From Klebsiella pneumoniae (lineage in GTDB: Bacteria > Myxococcota_A > UBA796 > SXON01), in assembly GCA_945862325.1 (NCBI GenBank), contig CAMAXZ010000011.1, forward strand, positions 1-64,000: a stretch of 64,000 bases of DNA, written 5' to 3'. A program made the position numbers and the translations under genes. The first letter of the stretch is position 1. Each line of letters starts with the position of its first letter. Positions 1 to 7,069 of this stretch are shown piece by piece. The notes beneath the pieces are model-generated. The model saw only the letters and a program-made list of their open reading frames with translations, was not told where the DNA came from and made no database searches.

Positions 1-202
1 CGGACGCCGCGAACAGCGAGCCCTGCGCGTCGTCCTCGGGGCGGCGGCGCTCGGACTTCGGTCCCGTGATCTGCCGCTTGAGGCGGGCGAGCTCGAGGGA
101 GAGCGCCTCGAGCTTCTCCATGAGCAGCTCGACCTTTCGGTTGCTCGCTGCGACTTCCGCCCGCAGGGCCTCGTTTTCGGCGGCGAGCGCGGCAGCATCC
201 AT
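1..202 (-). CDS. tnpC: IS66 transposase TnpC, N-terminal part
   Basis: This is the N-terminal 67 codons of the large IS66 transposase; the rest is outside the window. The visible part is the predicted coiled coil typical of the family: Glu/Leu-rich heptads (AENEALRAEVAASNRKVELL region) followed by the LKRQITGPKSERR segment that precedes the zinc-finger and DDE domains in full-length members. The start was placed at the first of two nearby ATG codons (202-200), 32 bp downstream of tnpB. The catalytic DDE residues are not in view. Confidence 0.8.
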   Translation of the reverse strand, partial: MDAAALAAENEALRAEVAASNRKVELLMEKLEALSLELARLKRQITGPKSERRRPEDDAQGSLFAAS

Positions 203-234
203 GCACTCCTGCTATCCGCCGGACTTGCTGCTGC

Positions 235-585
235 CTAGCCCGAAGGCCGAGGTTCCCAGAGCGGAACGCGTCGTGCGCGGGACAGGTCGATGCCGTCCAG
301 CAGCGCCCCGAGCTGCGCCGCGGTCATGCGTACGCGCGTGCCGTGCACAGGCGGGAGTTGGAACCGGCCGCGCTCCAGCCGTTTGTACACGACGACGAAG
401 CCGCCGTGGTCCCAGTACAGCAGCTTCGCGCCCGTGCGCGCGCGGTTGAGGAACACGAAGACGTGTCCGTGCATGGGGTCGTCGCCGAAGCGCCGCTCGA
501 CCTCCGCGCAGAGCCCGTCGATCGACTTGAGCAGGCTCACCGGCTCGAGCGCCAGGTGCACCTGCACGTGGCGCGGGATCAGCAC
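235..585 (-). CDS. tnpB: IS66 family accessory protein TnpB (IS66 Orf2)
   Basis: A 116-aa protein of the usual TnpB size. It has the family core: GDDPMHGHVFVFLNR, LLYWDHGGF and YKRLERGRF at about residues 34-75. TnpB is required with TnpA and TnpC for IS66 transposition, although its biochemical role is not settled. The gene starts with GTG at 585 inside the end of tnpA (7-bp overlap, GTGCTGA), which suggests translational coupling. The C-terminus is slightly proline/arginine-rich. No disruption is visible. Confidence 0.9.
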   Translation of the reverse strand: MLIPRHVQVHLALEPVSLLKSIDGLCAEVERRFGDDPMHGHVFVFLNRARTGAKLLYWDHGGFVVVYKRLERGRFQLPPVHGTRVRMTAAQLGALLDGIDLSRARRVPLWEPRPSG

Positions 586-899
586 AGCGCGGCCACGAGG
601 CGGCGCAGCTCGGCTGCATCAAAGCCAGTGGGTACCTCGACGACGTGGCCGGTCGCGCCGATGTGCACGCGCAGCGGAGCGGTCTCGATCACCTCCACCT
701 CCGCGAACGTCTGCGTGGGCGCAGGCAGCTGTGGCGTGTACTGTTGGGCCCAGCGGCCAAGCGAGCTGTCCGAAATGCGGTGCTGCGCGGCGAACGCGGA
801 CTGCGACAAGCCGGACGCGCGCCAAGCGCGCACGAGGGCCGCCTTCTGGGCGTCGGTGAACATCTTGTACGGCATCACGGCCTCCGCCCTGACCGTCAC
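579..899 (-). CDS. tnpA: IS66 family accessory protein TnpA
   Basis: A protein of up to 106 aa with an N-terminal helix-turn-helix typical of IS66 TnpA (FTDAQKAALVRAWRASGLSQSAFAAQHRISDSSLGRWAQQY, residues 14-53), followed by a short C-terminal extension containing GFDAAELRRLVAAL. It probably binds the element's ends or regulates its promoter. The start is uncertain: GTG at 899, or the ATG nine codons later (MPYKMF). It is first in the transposition operon and overlaps tnpB. Confidence 0.85.
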   Translation of the reverse strand: MTVRAEAVMPYKMFTDAQKAALVRAWRASGLSQSAFAAQHRISDSSLGRWAQQYTPQLPAPTQTFAEVEVIETAPLRVHIGATGHVVEVPTGFDAAELRRLVAALC

Positions 900-942
900 A
901 CGGCAGACGATCAGGCGGAAGCGGGGATGGCCGAGGGCTTAC

Positions 943-1209
943 CGCCGGGATCACGACCACCTCCCGTGCAGCAGGCGCAGCTGCCGGAAGTCACCGACCC
1001 CGGGGATCGTCCGCCGCCAGGCCGCGGGCGAGCCCCGCGGCGACGGCGATCTTGGTGGCCTCACGCGCTACCCGCCGAAATCACGCGCTTTCTGGCCCCC
1101 GCTGACACTGCGATCGGTCATCCAAGGTGCAGGGCGGTGGTCGCCCGGCTACTACAACAAGAAGGTCCTCCACCAAAAGGGATCAAGCTCAGCCGAAGGA
1201 GTGACACAC
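943..1209. other. Gene-free stretch between IS66 end and lipoprotein gene
   Basis: I find no convincing gene here. On the minus strand there is a short open run ending near 1005 (AREATKIAVAAGLARG) that looks coding in composition but has no start codon and an upstream stop. It could be the tail of a gene interrupted by the insertion sequence. The last 20 bases hold a strong Shine-Dalgarno (GAAGGAG) for the gene at 1210. Confidence 0.4.
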
Positions 1210-2628
1210 ATGCGACCCGCGTTGATCCTGGCCCTTATCGTCGGCCTCCCTGCCCTCTCCTGCAAGACCAACCCCGAACCCGACTCGGCCGTGAAGGACC
1301 TGATCGGCGCCGAAGGCGGGGTCGTCTCCGCGGACGGTGCGTCCGTGACCATCCCAGCCGGCGCGCTTGAGTCGGACGTGGAGATCGGCGTGGAGACGTA
1401 CGCCTCGACCGCCGACGCGGGCGTGACCGCGGCGCCGGACTTCGCCGAGGGCGTCGGAGCCGTGGTTGTCCTCACGCCGCACGGCACCGAGTTCGAGACG
1501 CCGGTGACCGTCACCCTGACCTTCGACGCCGGGGTGATCACGGATCCCGACGAACTGGTCCTCCTGCGCCTCGATGACGAAGCCGACACCACGTGGGAGG
1601 AGGTCGGGCCCTTCACGGTATCCGGAAACACCGTCACGTTCGAGACGAGCACCTTCAGCGTCGTCTCGGCGGCGCAGGTCGCCGCGGGTGCGTGCCCCTG
1701 CTGGAACGGCAAGGATCTCGACTATTTCAACGAGGCCGTCCGGAACGCCGGGAACACTCCGTACGTGGGACAGTCCTGGGGGTGGGCGGTCGGTTCGGAC
1801 CCGATCTCCTGGTCTCCCATGATCATGCTCGCGATGACGCGGGGTTACTGCAAGTGGCAGGGTGAAGCCAGCGATTGGAGCACGTACTTCCGGTCCGCGC
1901 CCACTCCCCCCGTTTCCAGCGGAACTACGGCAACCGCGGTGCCCTACGCCGTCTCGCAGTACGCTGCCTGCGGCGCGCTCGCGAAGCGGAGTCTGACCGT
2001 CGACGTGGTGACCAACCTCGGCGTCACGGTCAGCGGACTCGCCGCTGGCGACGCCATCACGGTGAGCGACGGGTACGATTCGGTGAGCCTGAACGGGACG
2101 CGGGACCTGACGTGGTTCCCACATGTGTACGCCATCGGCGAGGACTGGGACGTCACGGTCTCCGCGACTCCGTCCGGCTACCAGTGCAGCGTCGTAAACG
2201 GAACCGGAACGTTCAGCGACAACAACGAGCTGATCGAGATCGAGTGCGACCGGGTCACCGTGAATCCCGCGTGCCTCGACATGGAAGGCGACTGGACCAT
2301 GGACGGCACCGACAGCGAAGGCGACGCGATCAATCAGACGGGCTACTTCCGCCCCACGACGACCTACCCTCCGGAGTGGGGAACCACGGCGGTTGGCGGC
2401 ACCCTCTACGAGATGGTCGAGGATCCCGCCCAGGTGGGAGCGGGCTTCTTTTTTCTCCAGTACATCTCGGACACTGAGATCGAATTCCTCTTCCCGGACA
2501 GCGACCACGGACCGCTGTGGGCCGACCCGCTGGAATTCTCCTGCGACCCAACGACCGGGCAGAAGACCCTGTACGCGCGATGGGATGCGACGGTGTGGTG
2601 GGTCGAGGCGACCTTCACCTCCATGTAG
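1210..2628 (+). CDS. Lipoprotein with N-terminal ZU5-like domain, unknown function
   Basis: A 472-aa predicted outer-envelope lipoprotein. A short hydrophobic signal ends in a lipobox with Cys18 (LPALSC). Residues about 30-125 resemble the ZU5 fold seen in surface proteins (GGVVSADGASVTIPAGALE start, repeated beta strands, FTVSGNTVTFETSTFSVV end). A cysteine-containing middle (CPCWNG, GYCKWQGE) and a beta-rich C-terminal part (MEGDWTMDGTDSEG) are not recognised. The ATG at 1210 was chosen for its GAAGGAG ribosome site and the signal peptide; a much longer upstream open frame is present but would bury the signal. No operon partner is evident, since the next gene is over 300 bp away on the other strand. 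Confidence 0.75.
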   Translation: MRPALILALIVGLPALSCKTNPEPDSAVKDLIGAEGGVVSADGASVTIPAGALESDVEIGVETYASTADAGVTAAPDFAEGVGAVVVLTPHGTEFETPVTVTLTFDAGVITDPDELVLLRLDDEADTTWEEVGPFTVSGNTVTFETSTFSVVSAAQVAAGACPCWNGKDLDYFNEAVRNAGNTPYVGQSWGWAVGSDPISWSPMIMLAMTRGYCKWQGEASDWSTYFRSAPTPPVSSGTTATAVPYAVSQYAACGALAKRSLTVDVVTNLGVTVSGLAAGDAITVSDGYDSVSLNGTRDLTWFPHVYAIGEDWDVTVSATPSGYQCSVVNGTGTFSDNNELIEIECDRVTVNPACLDMEGDWTMDGTDSEGDAINQTGYFRPTTTYPPEWGTTAVGGTLYEMVEDPAQVGAGFFFLQYISDTEIEFLFPDSDHGPLWADPLEFSCDPTTGQKTLYARWDATVWWVEATFTSM

Positions 2629-2975
2629 CGGGAGCCTCCGGCTCGCTGGCCGGGCTGGCTGGGGCGGAGACGCCCCCGTCGGTCGCCAGGTCTTGAGCTG
2701 GCCCTCAGCCCGAAGCAGAGGTTCGCCCGTCCCCGCGCGATGCTGAACCACGCCCGGGGCTCAGGGGATCTCCCGGTTCAGGGAGACGCCGAAGCAGCCT
2801 CGAATGCCAACCCCCGTTCGCTCGTCCAGCCCTTCGGGTCCAGCCAAAACGTTCGATAAGCATTCGGCCATCCCGACCATCGAAGTGGGGGCCCGTCGAA
2901 TTGATGAACTTCTACGGGCCTTTTCCAGTTTTGGGGCTGGCCAGCTATCGAACTCCCGAAGCCGGCCACTCGTCC
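2629..2975. other. Intergenic region carrying hairpin element E1
   Basis: These 347 bp contain no credible gene. A 63-codon minus-strand frame (2969-2778) has no recognisable features and runs through the hairpin element at 2837-2936, so I do not call it. The element is described separately. Confidence 0.5.
2837..2936 (+). repeat. Element E1: 100-bp hairpin-containing direct repeat (copy 1)
   Basis: It aligns over exactly 100 bp with 4200-4299. Shared blocks in the same order are GGTCCAGCCA, GTTC-ATA, CCGACCA, ATCGAA, GGCCCGTC, GAAT, CGGGCCTT and TTGGGG. Inside is a stem GGCCCGTCGAA / TTCTACGGGCC (2890-2900 with 2910-2920, 10 of 11 pairs) followed by TTTTCCAGTTTT. An outer inverted repeat, CCAGCCAAAAC at the left and GTTTTGGGGCTGG at the right, closes the element. 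The stem plus T-rich tail would act as a terminator for the plus strand. The outer pairing also resembles the topology of recombination hairpins such as attC, although the canonical attC boxes are absent. Confidence 0.6.
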
Positions 2976-3271
2976 TCAGCCCCGACCGCGCGCCTCCTGC
3001 GGATTCCGGCTCGTGTGGAACACGGCGAGGATCGCGACGTACTCTGGGTATTCGCGGAACAGCACGATGTACGGGAACCGTCGGACGAGCGCGCGCCGGA
3101 TGGTGCCATCGACGCGGGGATAGCGATTCGGCGCTCGGGCGACGGCGGCGAACGCGGCGTCGACGCAGCCGAGGAGGTCGTCGCCGAGCCCTCGCGCTGG
3201 TTCTCGTACCAGTTCCACGCGGCGTTCAGCTCGGCGTTGGCCTCCGCGCGGATCCGGAGCGGGAGGGTCAC
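2976..3271 (-). pseudogene. RelE/ParE-family toxin, single-base frameshift
   Basis: Two adjacent reading frames together give one ParE-type toxin of about 98 residues. The N-terminal part (LPLRIRAEANAELNAAWNWYENQ) starts at GTG 3271. The C-terminal part (GLGDDLLGCVDAAFAAVA..., RRALVRRFPYIVLFR, AILAVFHTSRNPQ) lies one frame over and ends at 2976. The switch falls near 3195, right after the codons for QREG, and is best explained by loss of one base. In this family the conserved Arg-rich strand and final HxxRxP motif carry toxicity, so the frameshifted gene should be inactive unless the base is a sequencing error. The start overlaps the antitoxin stop by 4 bp (GTGA), the normal arrangement. Confidence 0.8.
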
Positions 3272-3477
3272 CGCCGAGTCCGGACCTGCTCTCGAGCCTC
3301 TTCCCAAGGGATGGAGGCCTCAGGGTGCGCCTCGTGATCGGCCAGCCGACGACGGACCTCCCGGAGCTGAGCAGCCGAGAGCGGCAGGGGGTCGGGATCG
3401 GCCGCGATGCGGTCCCACAGATCCTGCACGTAGAGGATGCGCTCGGCCTTGGTCATCTCGTCGAAGGAGGGTTCCAT
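3268..3477 (-). CDS. Antitoxin, addiction-module component family
   Basis: A 69-aa acidic protein starting MEPSFDEMTKAERILYVQDLWD and ending in PWEEAREQVRTRR. Size and sequence fit the 'putative addiction module component' antitoxins (Unstab_antitox, PF09720), which pair with ParE/RelE toxins. The antitoxin-first order and 4-bp overlap with the toxin gene support the pairing. It looks intact although its toxin is frameshifted. The ATG at 3477 matches the family start; a longer upstream open frame is unlikely to be translated. It would normally neutralise the toxin and repress its own promoter. Confidence 0.85.
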   Translation of the reverse strand: MEPSFDEMTKAERILYVQDLWDRIAADPDPLPLSAAQLREVRRRLADHEAHPEASIPWEEAREQVRTRR

Positions 3478-3587
3478 CTGGGGATTGTAGTCGCGGGCGG
3501 AGGCGATCGCCACAGGCCCGCGCGACCTCGGCGGACGCGTGCGGGCGAGCGGGTGCTTGCGCGGCGATAACGCGCGCTGACGGATAG

Positions 3588-4192
3588 GTGACGGGATGGG
3601 CTGGCCATGGAGGCACGTTCCGCGCGTCGAAGCTGGCGATGATCTTCGCGGCAATAGCAGTGAGTACCCTCCTGGCTGCATTCGTCGTGGCCTATGCCGT
3701 CCTGCGGCCGGCCGCCCCACCACGCGATCTTCCGCCGGAGGGCGTCCGCGTGACCCTGGACGCGGTGTACTCGGACATGACCGTCCTCCGCTGTTCGGGC
3801 TTCAGCGTCCTTGTGGCCGGCGGCAAGGGTGCCTAGCACGACCCGGTGCTGCTCGAGACCAGGGACATCAGGCGACCGGCGTGGGTTGAGCGATCCTTCT
3901 TCTTCTCGGATTACGGCCATCTCGCGGCGATGGACGTCGACCCCACCGGGGCCGTCTGGGCTGGGTCCAGCGAAGGCTCCGTGTCCGTACTTCCGCCCCG
4001 CATGAACACCGCCGAGCGTCGCGAGAAGCGGGTCGACGGGATCGTGGCTTTCGTCGATGCCGGCGAGGCCGGGTTCTTGACGGTGAGTCAGCGCGAGGTG
4101 GCGTGCTGGCTCTCTGGCTCGCCGTCGGGACGGCGTTCTGCTACTTCGCGGCCAACCCGTCCTTCAACGCGGAGAAGTCTTCGCGCTCCTGA
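3588..4192 (+). pseudogene. Membrane-anchored propeller-like protein gene, interrupted by a stop
   Basis: The frame opens at GTG 3588 (or ATG 3639) and encodes a hydrophobic anchor (AMIFAAIAVSTLLAAFVVAYAV) and a strand-rich region ending VLVAGGKGA, then meets TAG at 3834-3836. The same frame resumes at once with HDPVLLETRDIRRPAWVE and a segment typical of beta-propeller blades (GHLAAMDVDPTGAVWAGSSEGSVSVL). Around 4100 coding character appears to move to another frame, giving VLALWLAVGTAFCYFAANP and a stop at 4192. I read this as one decayed gene, perhaps with a second small membrane fragment at its end. No specific family is identified. Confidence 0.5.
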
Positions 4193-4559
4193 CCCTGCCG
4201 GTCCAGCCACCAGGTTCTATACTCATCAAGTTGAGCCGACCACATCGAATAGGCCCGTCAGAATCGCAAGATTCGGCGGGCCTTCCTGGTTTGTTGGGGT
4301 TCGGCGGGGCGATGAGTGACGCGCTCCCGACCAGTACGAACGAGGTTGAAATTGCGTTTCGTGGTTCGGGTCCAGCCGGGGGCCGGCCCTACGAGCCCAC
4401 CCGCCCCCGCCACTGCTTCGGGTCGCGAGAGGTGTGGGCTGCACGGCGATGCCGGTACCCACCCCCGGGCGCTGCGGTCCGCTTCCGGGCGGGGGCGCGG
4501 CGGGGCGCGCGCGGCGGGGCTTGGAAGAGCGCCCGCGCCCGTGACGTTACACCATCCGC
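4193..4559. other. Intergenic region carrying hairpin element E2
   Basis: No gene is supported in these 367 bp. The first 100 bases hold element E2. The remainder (4300-4559) is GC-rich sequence leading to the lipoprotein at 4560, and frames crossing it have no recognisable features. Confidence 0.5.
4200..4299 (+). repeat. Element E2: 100-bp hairpin-containing direct repeat (copy 2)
   Basis: Second copy of the 2837-2936 element, same strand, 1,363 bp away start to start. Its central stem is longer than in copy 1: AGGCCCGTCAGAATC (4251-4265), tetraloop GCAA, GATTCGGCGGGCCT (4270-4283), then CC and a T-rich stretch. An outer pair, ACCAGG near the start with CCTGGT near 4284-4289, closes the element. 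The loop-side bases differ from copy 1 but still pair, so structure is kept better than sequence. That points to an RNA or folded-DNA role rather than chance. Confidence 0.6.
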
Positions 4560-6038
4560 ATGCTCCTGCTCCTCCTCGCGTGCGTCGAACCTTTCCCCTG
4601 CAAGGCCGGCGAGGCCCTCCGCGAGGACGGGACGTGCGTGAACCTGTCCGCCGACAGCGGCGCTCCCGACGACACGGGCGACACGGACAGCGGGGAAACC
4701 GGAGAGACCGGCGACAGCGCGGACACCGGCCCCTGGGACCTCGACGGCGACGGCGTCACCGGCGCCGACGGGGACTGCAACGACGCCGACCCGACCCGCT
4801 ACCCCGGCGCCGCTGAGACCTGCGACGGCGTCGACAACGACTGCGACGGGGTCGTGCCCGCGCGCGAAGGTATCGACGCAGACGGCGACGGCGAGCCCGT
4901 CTGTGTCGACTGCGACGACCGCTCCGAGAAGCTCCTCACCCGAGATGGGAGCTGCGCCGCCTACCGCTTCCCGTTCGGCTTCATGAGCGTGGAGGACGGC
5001 GCTGACCTCCCGGAGCTGGCCGCGCGCGGCATCACCGCGGTGCACGCGTACAACTTCGGCCCCTGGCCGGGGAGTGACCTCGACACCGACCTTGCCTGGT
5101 CGCTCGCCTACCTGGACGAGGCCGAGGCCGCGGGCGTCGAGGTGCTCGCAAACCTCAACGGACGTACGCGTGCGGAGCGTGCGGCTTCCGTTGACGAGTT
5201 CGCAACCTTTGTCGACGGCGTGGCCGACCACCCCGCGATGGGCGCCTGGTACCTCGCCGACGAGCCCGAGTATTCGATCACCCAGGATCAGCTCTTCGAG
5301 ATGCAGGGGGTGCTGCGGGACCGCACGCCGGAGATGGACATCCAGATCGCCCACTGCTGGTGCACCAACTGGTGGAGCTTCTGGGACGTGGGCGACGTCC
5401 GGATGCCCGACTTCTACGGTATCTACAACGAAGGCTTCCCCTCGGAGAACACTTTCTACCACCCGACGCTGAGCTCCTATCAGCGCACCTACTACACGGA
5501 GAGTCGCGTCGCGCCGGTGATGCAGGCCTTCACATACTCGGTCTACAGCGGGGAGGATCCCGAGACCTACCCGCCCGACAGCCGCTACCCGACGCGCGAG
5601 GAACTGCGCTTCTGGGCGTACTCCGACCTCACCCTGGGCGTGACCGGGCTCTGGTGGTGGTCGTGGTATCGGGCGACGGAGGCCCCGGAGGGCGAGTCCT
5701 GGCTGGAGGACACCTTCTGGCCGCACCTCGCCGAGGTGCGCGCGTTCGCGGCCGCGGCCCTGCCCGTCGGCAACCCCGTGTCGGTCAACCCCGGCCCCTA
5801 CGACATCCTCGACTACACGTACCTCGCGTACTGGCCGCGCCCCGATCGCACGCTGGTCGTCGCCACCAACGGCAGCAACTCCGCGCGTACCCTCGACATC
5901 GCGCTCGGCGCAGACTTCGCGGGCGCGACCCTCACCGGGTGGGACGCGGAGACTCCGCCGCTCACGCTGGACGCCAGCGGCTCCGCGACCATCAGCGCGG
6001 ACCCATACGCGGTGTTCCTCTGGGAGTGGCGGGAGTAG
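4560..6038 (+). CDS. Lipoprotein with MopE-type metal-binding motif and glycosidase-like barrel
   Basis: A 492-aa lipoprotein with a very short signal and a Cys at residue 8 (LLLLLAC). An Asp/Thr/Gly-rich linker is followed by a MopE-type calcium/metal motif at about 62-97 (DGDGVTGADGDCNDAD, CDGVDNDCDG). From about residue 135 a beta/alpha-barrel-like region begins (GFMSVEDGADLPELAARGITAVHAYNFGPW). It has an acidic LADEPE motif near residue 235, the position of the catalytic acid in many clan-A glycosidases, and a Trp-rich strand (GLWWWSWYRATEAPEGE). The C-terminus forms a beta domain (TLVVATNGSN...). It is probably a surface protein acting on, or derived from enzymes acting on, polysaccharide; catalysis is inferred. 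There is no operon partner. Confidence 0.65.
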   Translation: MLLLLLACVEPFPCKAGEALREDGTCVNLSADSGAPDDTGDTDSGETGETGDSADTGPWDLDGDGVTGADGDCNDADPTRYPGAAETCDGVDNDCDGVVPAREGIDADGDGEPVCVDCDDRSEKLLTRDGSCAAYRFPFGFMSVEDGADLPELAARGITAVHAYNFGPWPGSDLDTDLAWSLAYLDEAEAAGVEVLANLNGRTRAERAASVDEFATFVDGVADHPAMGAWYLADEPEYSITQDQLFEMQGVLRDRTPEMDIQIAHCWCTNWWSFWDVGDVRMPDFYGIYNEGFPSENTFYHPTLSSYQRTYYTESRVAPVMQAFTYSVYSGEDPETYPPDSRYPTREELRFWAYSDLTLGVTGLWWWSWYRATEAPEGESWLEDTFWPHLAEVRAFAAAALPVGNPVSVNPGPYDILDYTYLAYWPRPDRTLVVATNGSNSARTLDIALGADFAGATLTGWDAETPPLTLDASGSATISADPYAVFLWEWRE

Positions 6039-6123
6039 GGCCGGGAGCGGGCGCGACTTCAAGGGTCACCTTGGTCCCGGTGCCAGTACGCGTTCGTGGC
6101 CACCTCGAGCACGACTACCGACA

Positions 6124-6597
6124 TCAATCATCGGTCGGTCCCACGGCACCCCGTGAACCCGCCCGAGGCGTCGTCCTCAGCGCGCGTCCGCCGTGCGCGT
6201 CGCGCACGATCCCCCCGAGCCGGTCTGCCTCGTCCTCGGGCCAGCCGTCGAAGTACCCGCTCCATACGCGCCCGGTGCGGCGGCGGTGCCACCACGCGTA
6301 CGCGACCCGCGCGGGGGAGGCGACGCCCACCGTGAACAGGTAGAGCGGCCCAAGGCGGCGGGATTGGCCGGTGTGACCGAGCTCGTGGGCCCGTACCAGC
6401 GCCTGCTCGACCGGGCCGCGCCCGGCGCGCCCCCAGAACACGACCGCCCCGAGCGAAACGGAGAGGCTGTCCGTCTCGACGAGCGACCGACCGTCCGGGC
6501 GGCGCTCGATCCCACGCACGCCGCCCCGCGCCTGAAGCCAACACAAAAGGGCCAGTCCCAAGAGGGATTGCGGGAGCTCCCAGGTGTACAGGGTCAT
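6124..6597 (-). CDS. Small membrane protein with HELGHTGQ motif, putative metalloprotease-like
   Basis: A 157-aa protein starting MTLYTWELPQSLLGLALLCW, a pattern shared with small bacterial membrane proteins carrying an HExxH-like motif before a second membrane helix. Here the motif is VRAHELGHTGQSRRLGPLYLFTVG, then YFDGWPEDEADRLGG near the end, whose acidic residues could be the third metal ligand. No member is characterised to my knowledge, so protease activity is inference. ATG 6597 was preferred over 6657 because the family-like N-terminus begins there. It stands alone, with a dioxygenase remnant diverging from it 31 bp away. Confidence 0.6.
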   Translation of the reverse strand: MTLYTWELPQSLLGLALLCWLQARGGVRGIERRPDGRSLVETDSLSVSLGAVVFWGRAGRGPVEQALVRAHELGHTGQSRRLGPLYLFTVGVASPARVAYAWWHRRRTGRVWSGYFDGWPEDEADRLGGIVRDAHGGRALRTTPRAGSRGAVGPTDD

Positions 6598-6628
6598 CCG
6601 TCGGCTTAGCCCAGCGCGAGGAGGCTCG

Positions 6629-6959
6629 ATGGCCGCACGGATGCCGACCCTGTACATCCCCCACGGCGGCGGTGGGCTGGGCCGACACCTTCGACGCGTG
6701 GCTCCGCGAAGCCGTCACTTCGAACCCGGAGGCGCGCGACGCCACCCTCCGGGCCTGGGAGCGCGCGCCGTTCGCTCGGTTGATCCACCCTCGTGAAGAG
6801 CACCTCCTGCCGCTCATGGTGGTGGCGGGCGCGGCGGGAAACGACGTCGGCGCGGTGCCGTTCGGGCACACCGTGGCCGGCATGCGGATCTCCGCCGCGG
6901 CGTTCGGGGTTCTGCAGCCCGCGCTCGCGCCGCTACCCCCGGGCGTCGCTACCGCGTGA
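6629..6959 (+). pseudogene. DODA-type extradiol dioxygenase (LigB superfamily), internally deleted
   Basis: The first codons (MAARMPTLYIPHGGG from 6629) are the standard N-terminus of 4,5-DOPA-dioxygenase-like enzymes, which cleave catechol rings using iron or zinc. Immediately afterwards, in a different frame, come WADTFDAWLREAV, HPREEHLLPLMVVAGAAG and the closing strand, which are the enzyme's C-terminal quarter. About 150-200 residues between them, including most metal ligands, are missing. The junction lies at about 6660-6675 in a GGC/GGT run. The gene cannot give an active enzyme. It is a clear deletion remnant rather than a small gene. Confidence 0.8.
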
Positions 6960-7069
6960 CGTCGAGGCGGACGGCCATCAGGACGAGCCCGACCAGCCCG
7001 ACGCTCCACACCGCGCCGGGTGGCCGGCCACTATCCCCGACCCGTCCCGTCGTGCGGTAGCCTCCGCGC

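Larger units (their letters stand above)
1..942 (-). mobile_element. IS66-family insertion sequence, truncated by the window edge
   Basis: Three minus-strand genes in the order tnpA (899-579), tnpB (585-235) and tnpC (202 to beyond 1) are the standard IS66 accessory/transposase set. Reading the minus strand, a GTAAGC... end lies at 942, 43 bp upstream of tnpA. IS66-family terminal repeats are known to begin with GTAA and to make 8-bp target duplications, so 942 is the probable outer end and 943-950 the probable duplicated target. The other end lies outside the window, so neither the matching repeat nor the duplication can be checked. All three reading frames are open as far as visible, so it may be intact. 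Confidence 0.8.

Noticed and set aside
343..1209. Long N-terminal extension of the ZU5-like lipoprotein
   Set aside because: The frame is open, but it lies within the insertion sequence and would place the signal peptide in mid-protein; the ATG at 1210 has a strong ribosome site.
2837..2936. Canonical integron attC site
   Set aside because: The outer inverted repeat is suggestive, but the RYYYAAC / GTTRRRY boxes are absent, so I report only a hairpin element and leave attC as a hypothesis.
2778..2969. 63-codon minus-strand frame
   Set aside because: It passes straight through hairpin element E1 and shows no family features.
4231..4816. Plus-strand frames over the start of the MopE lipoprotein
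   Set aside because: Arg/Ala-rich translations with no features, overlapping element E2 and the well-supported lipoprotein.
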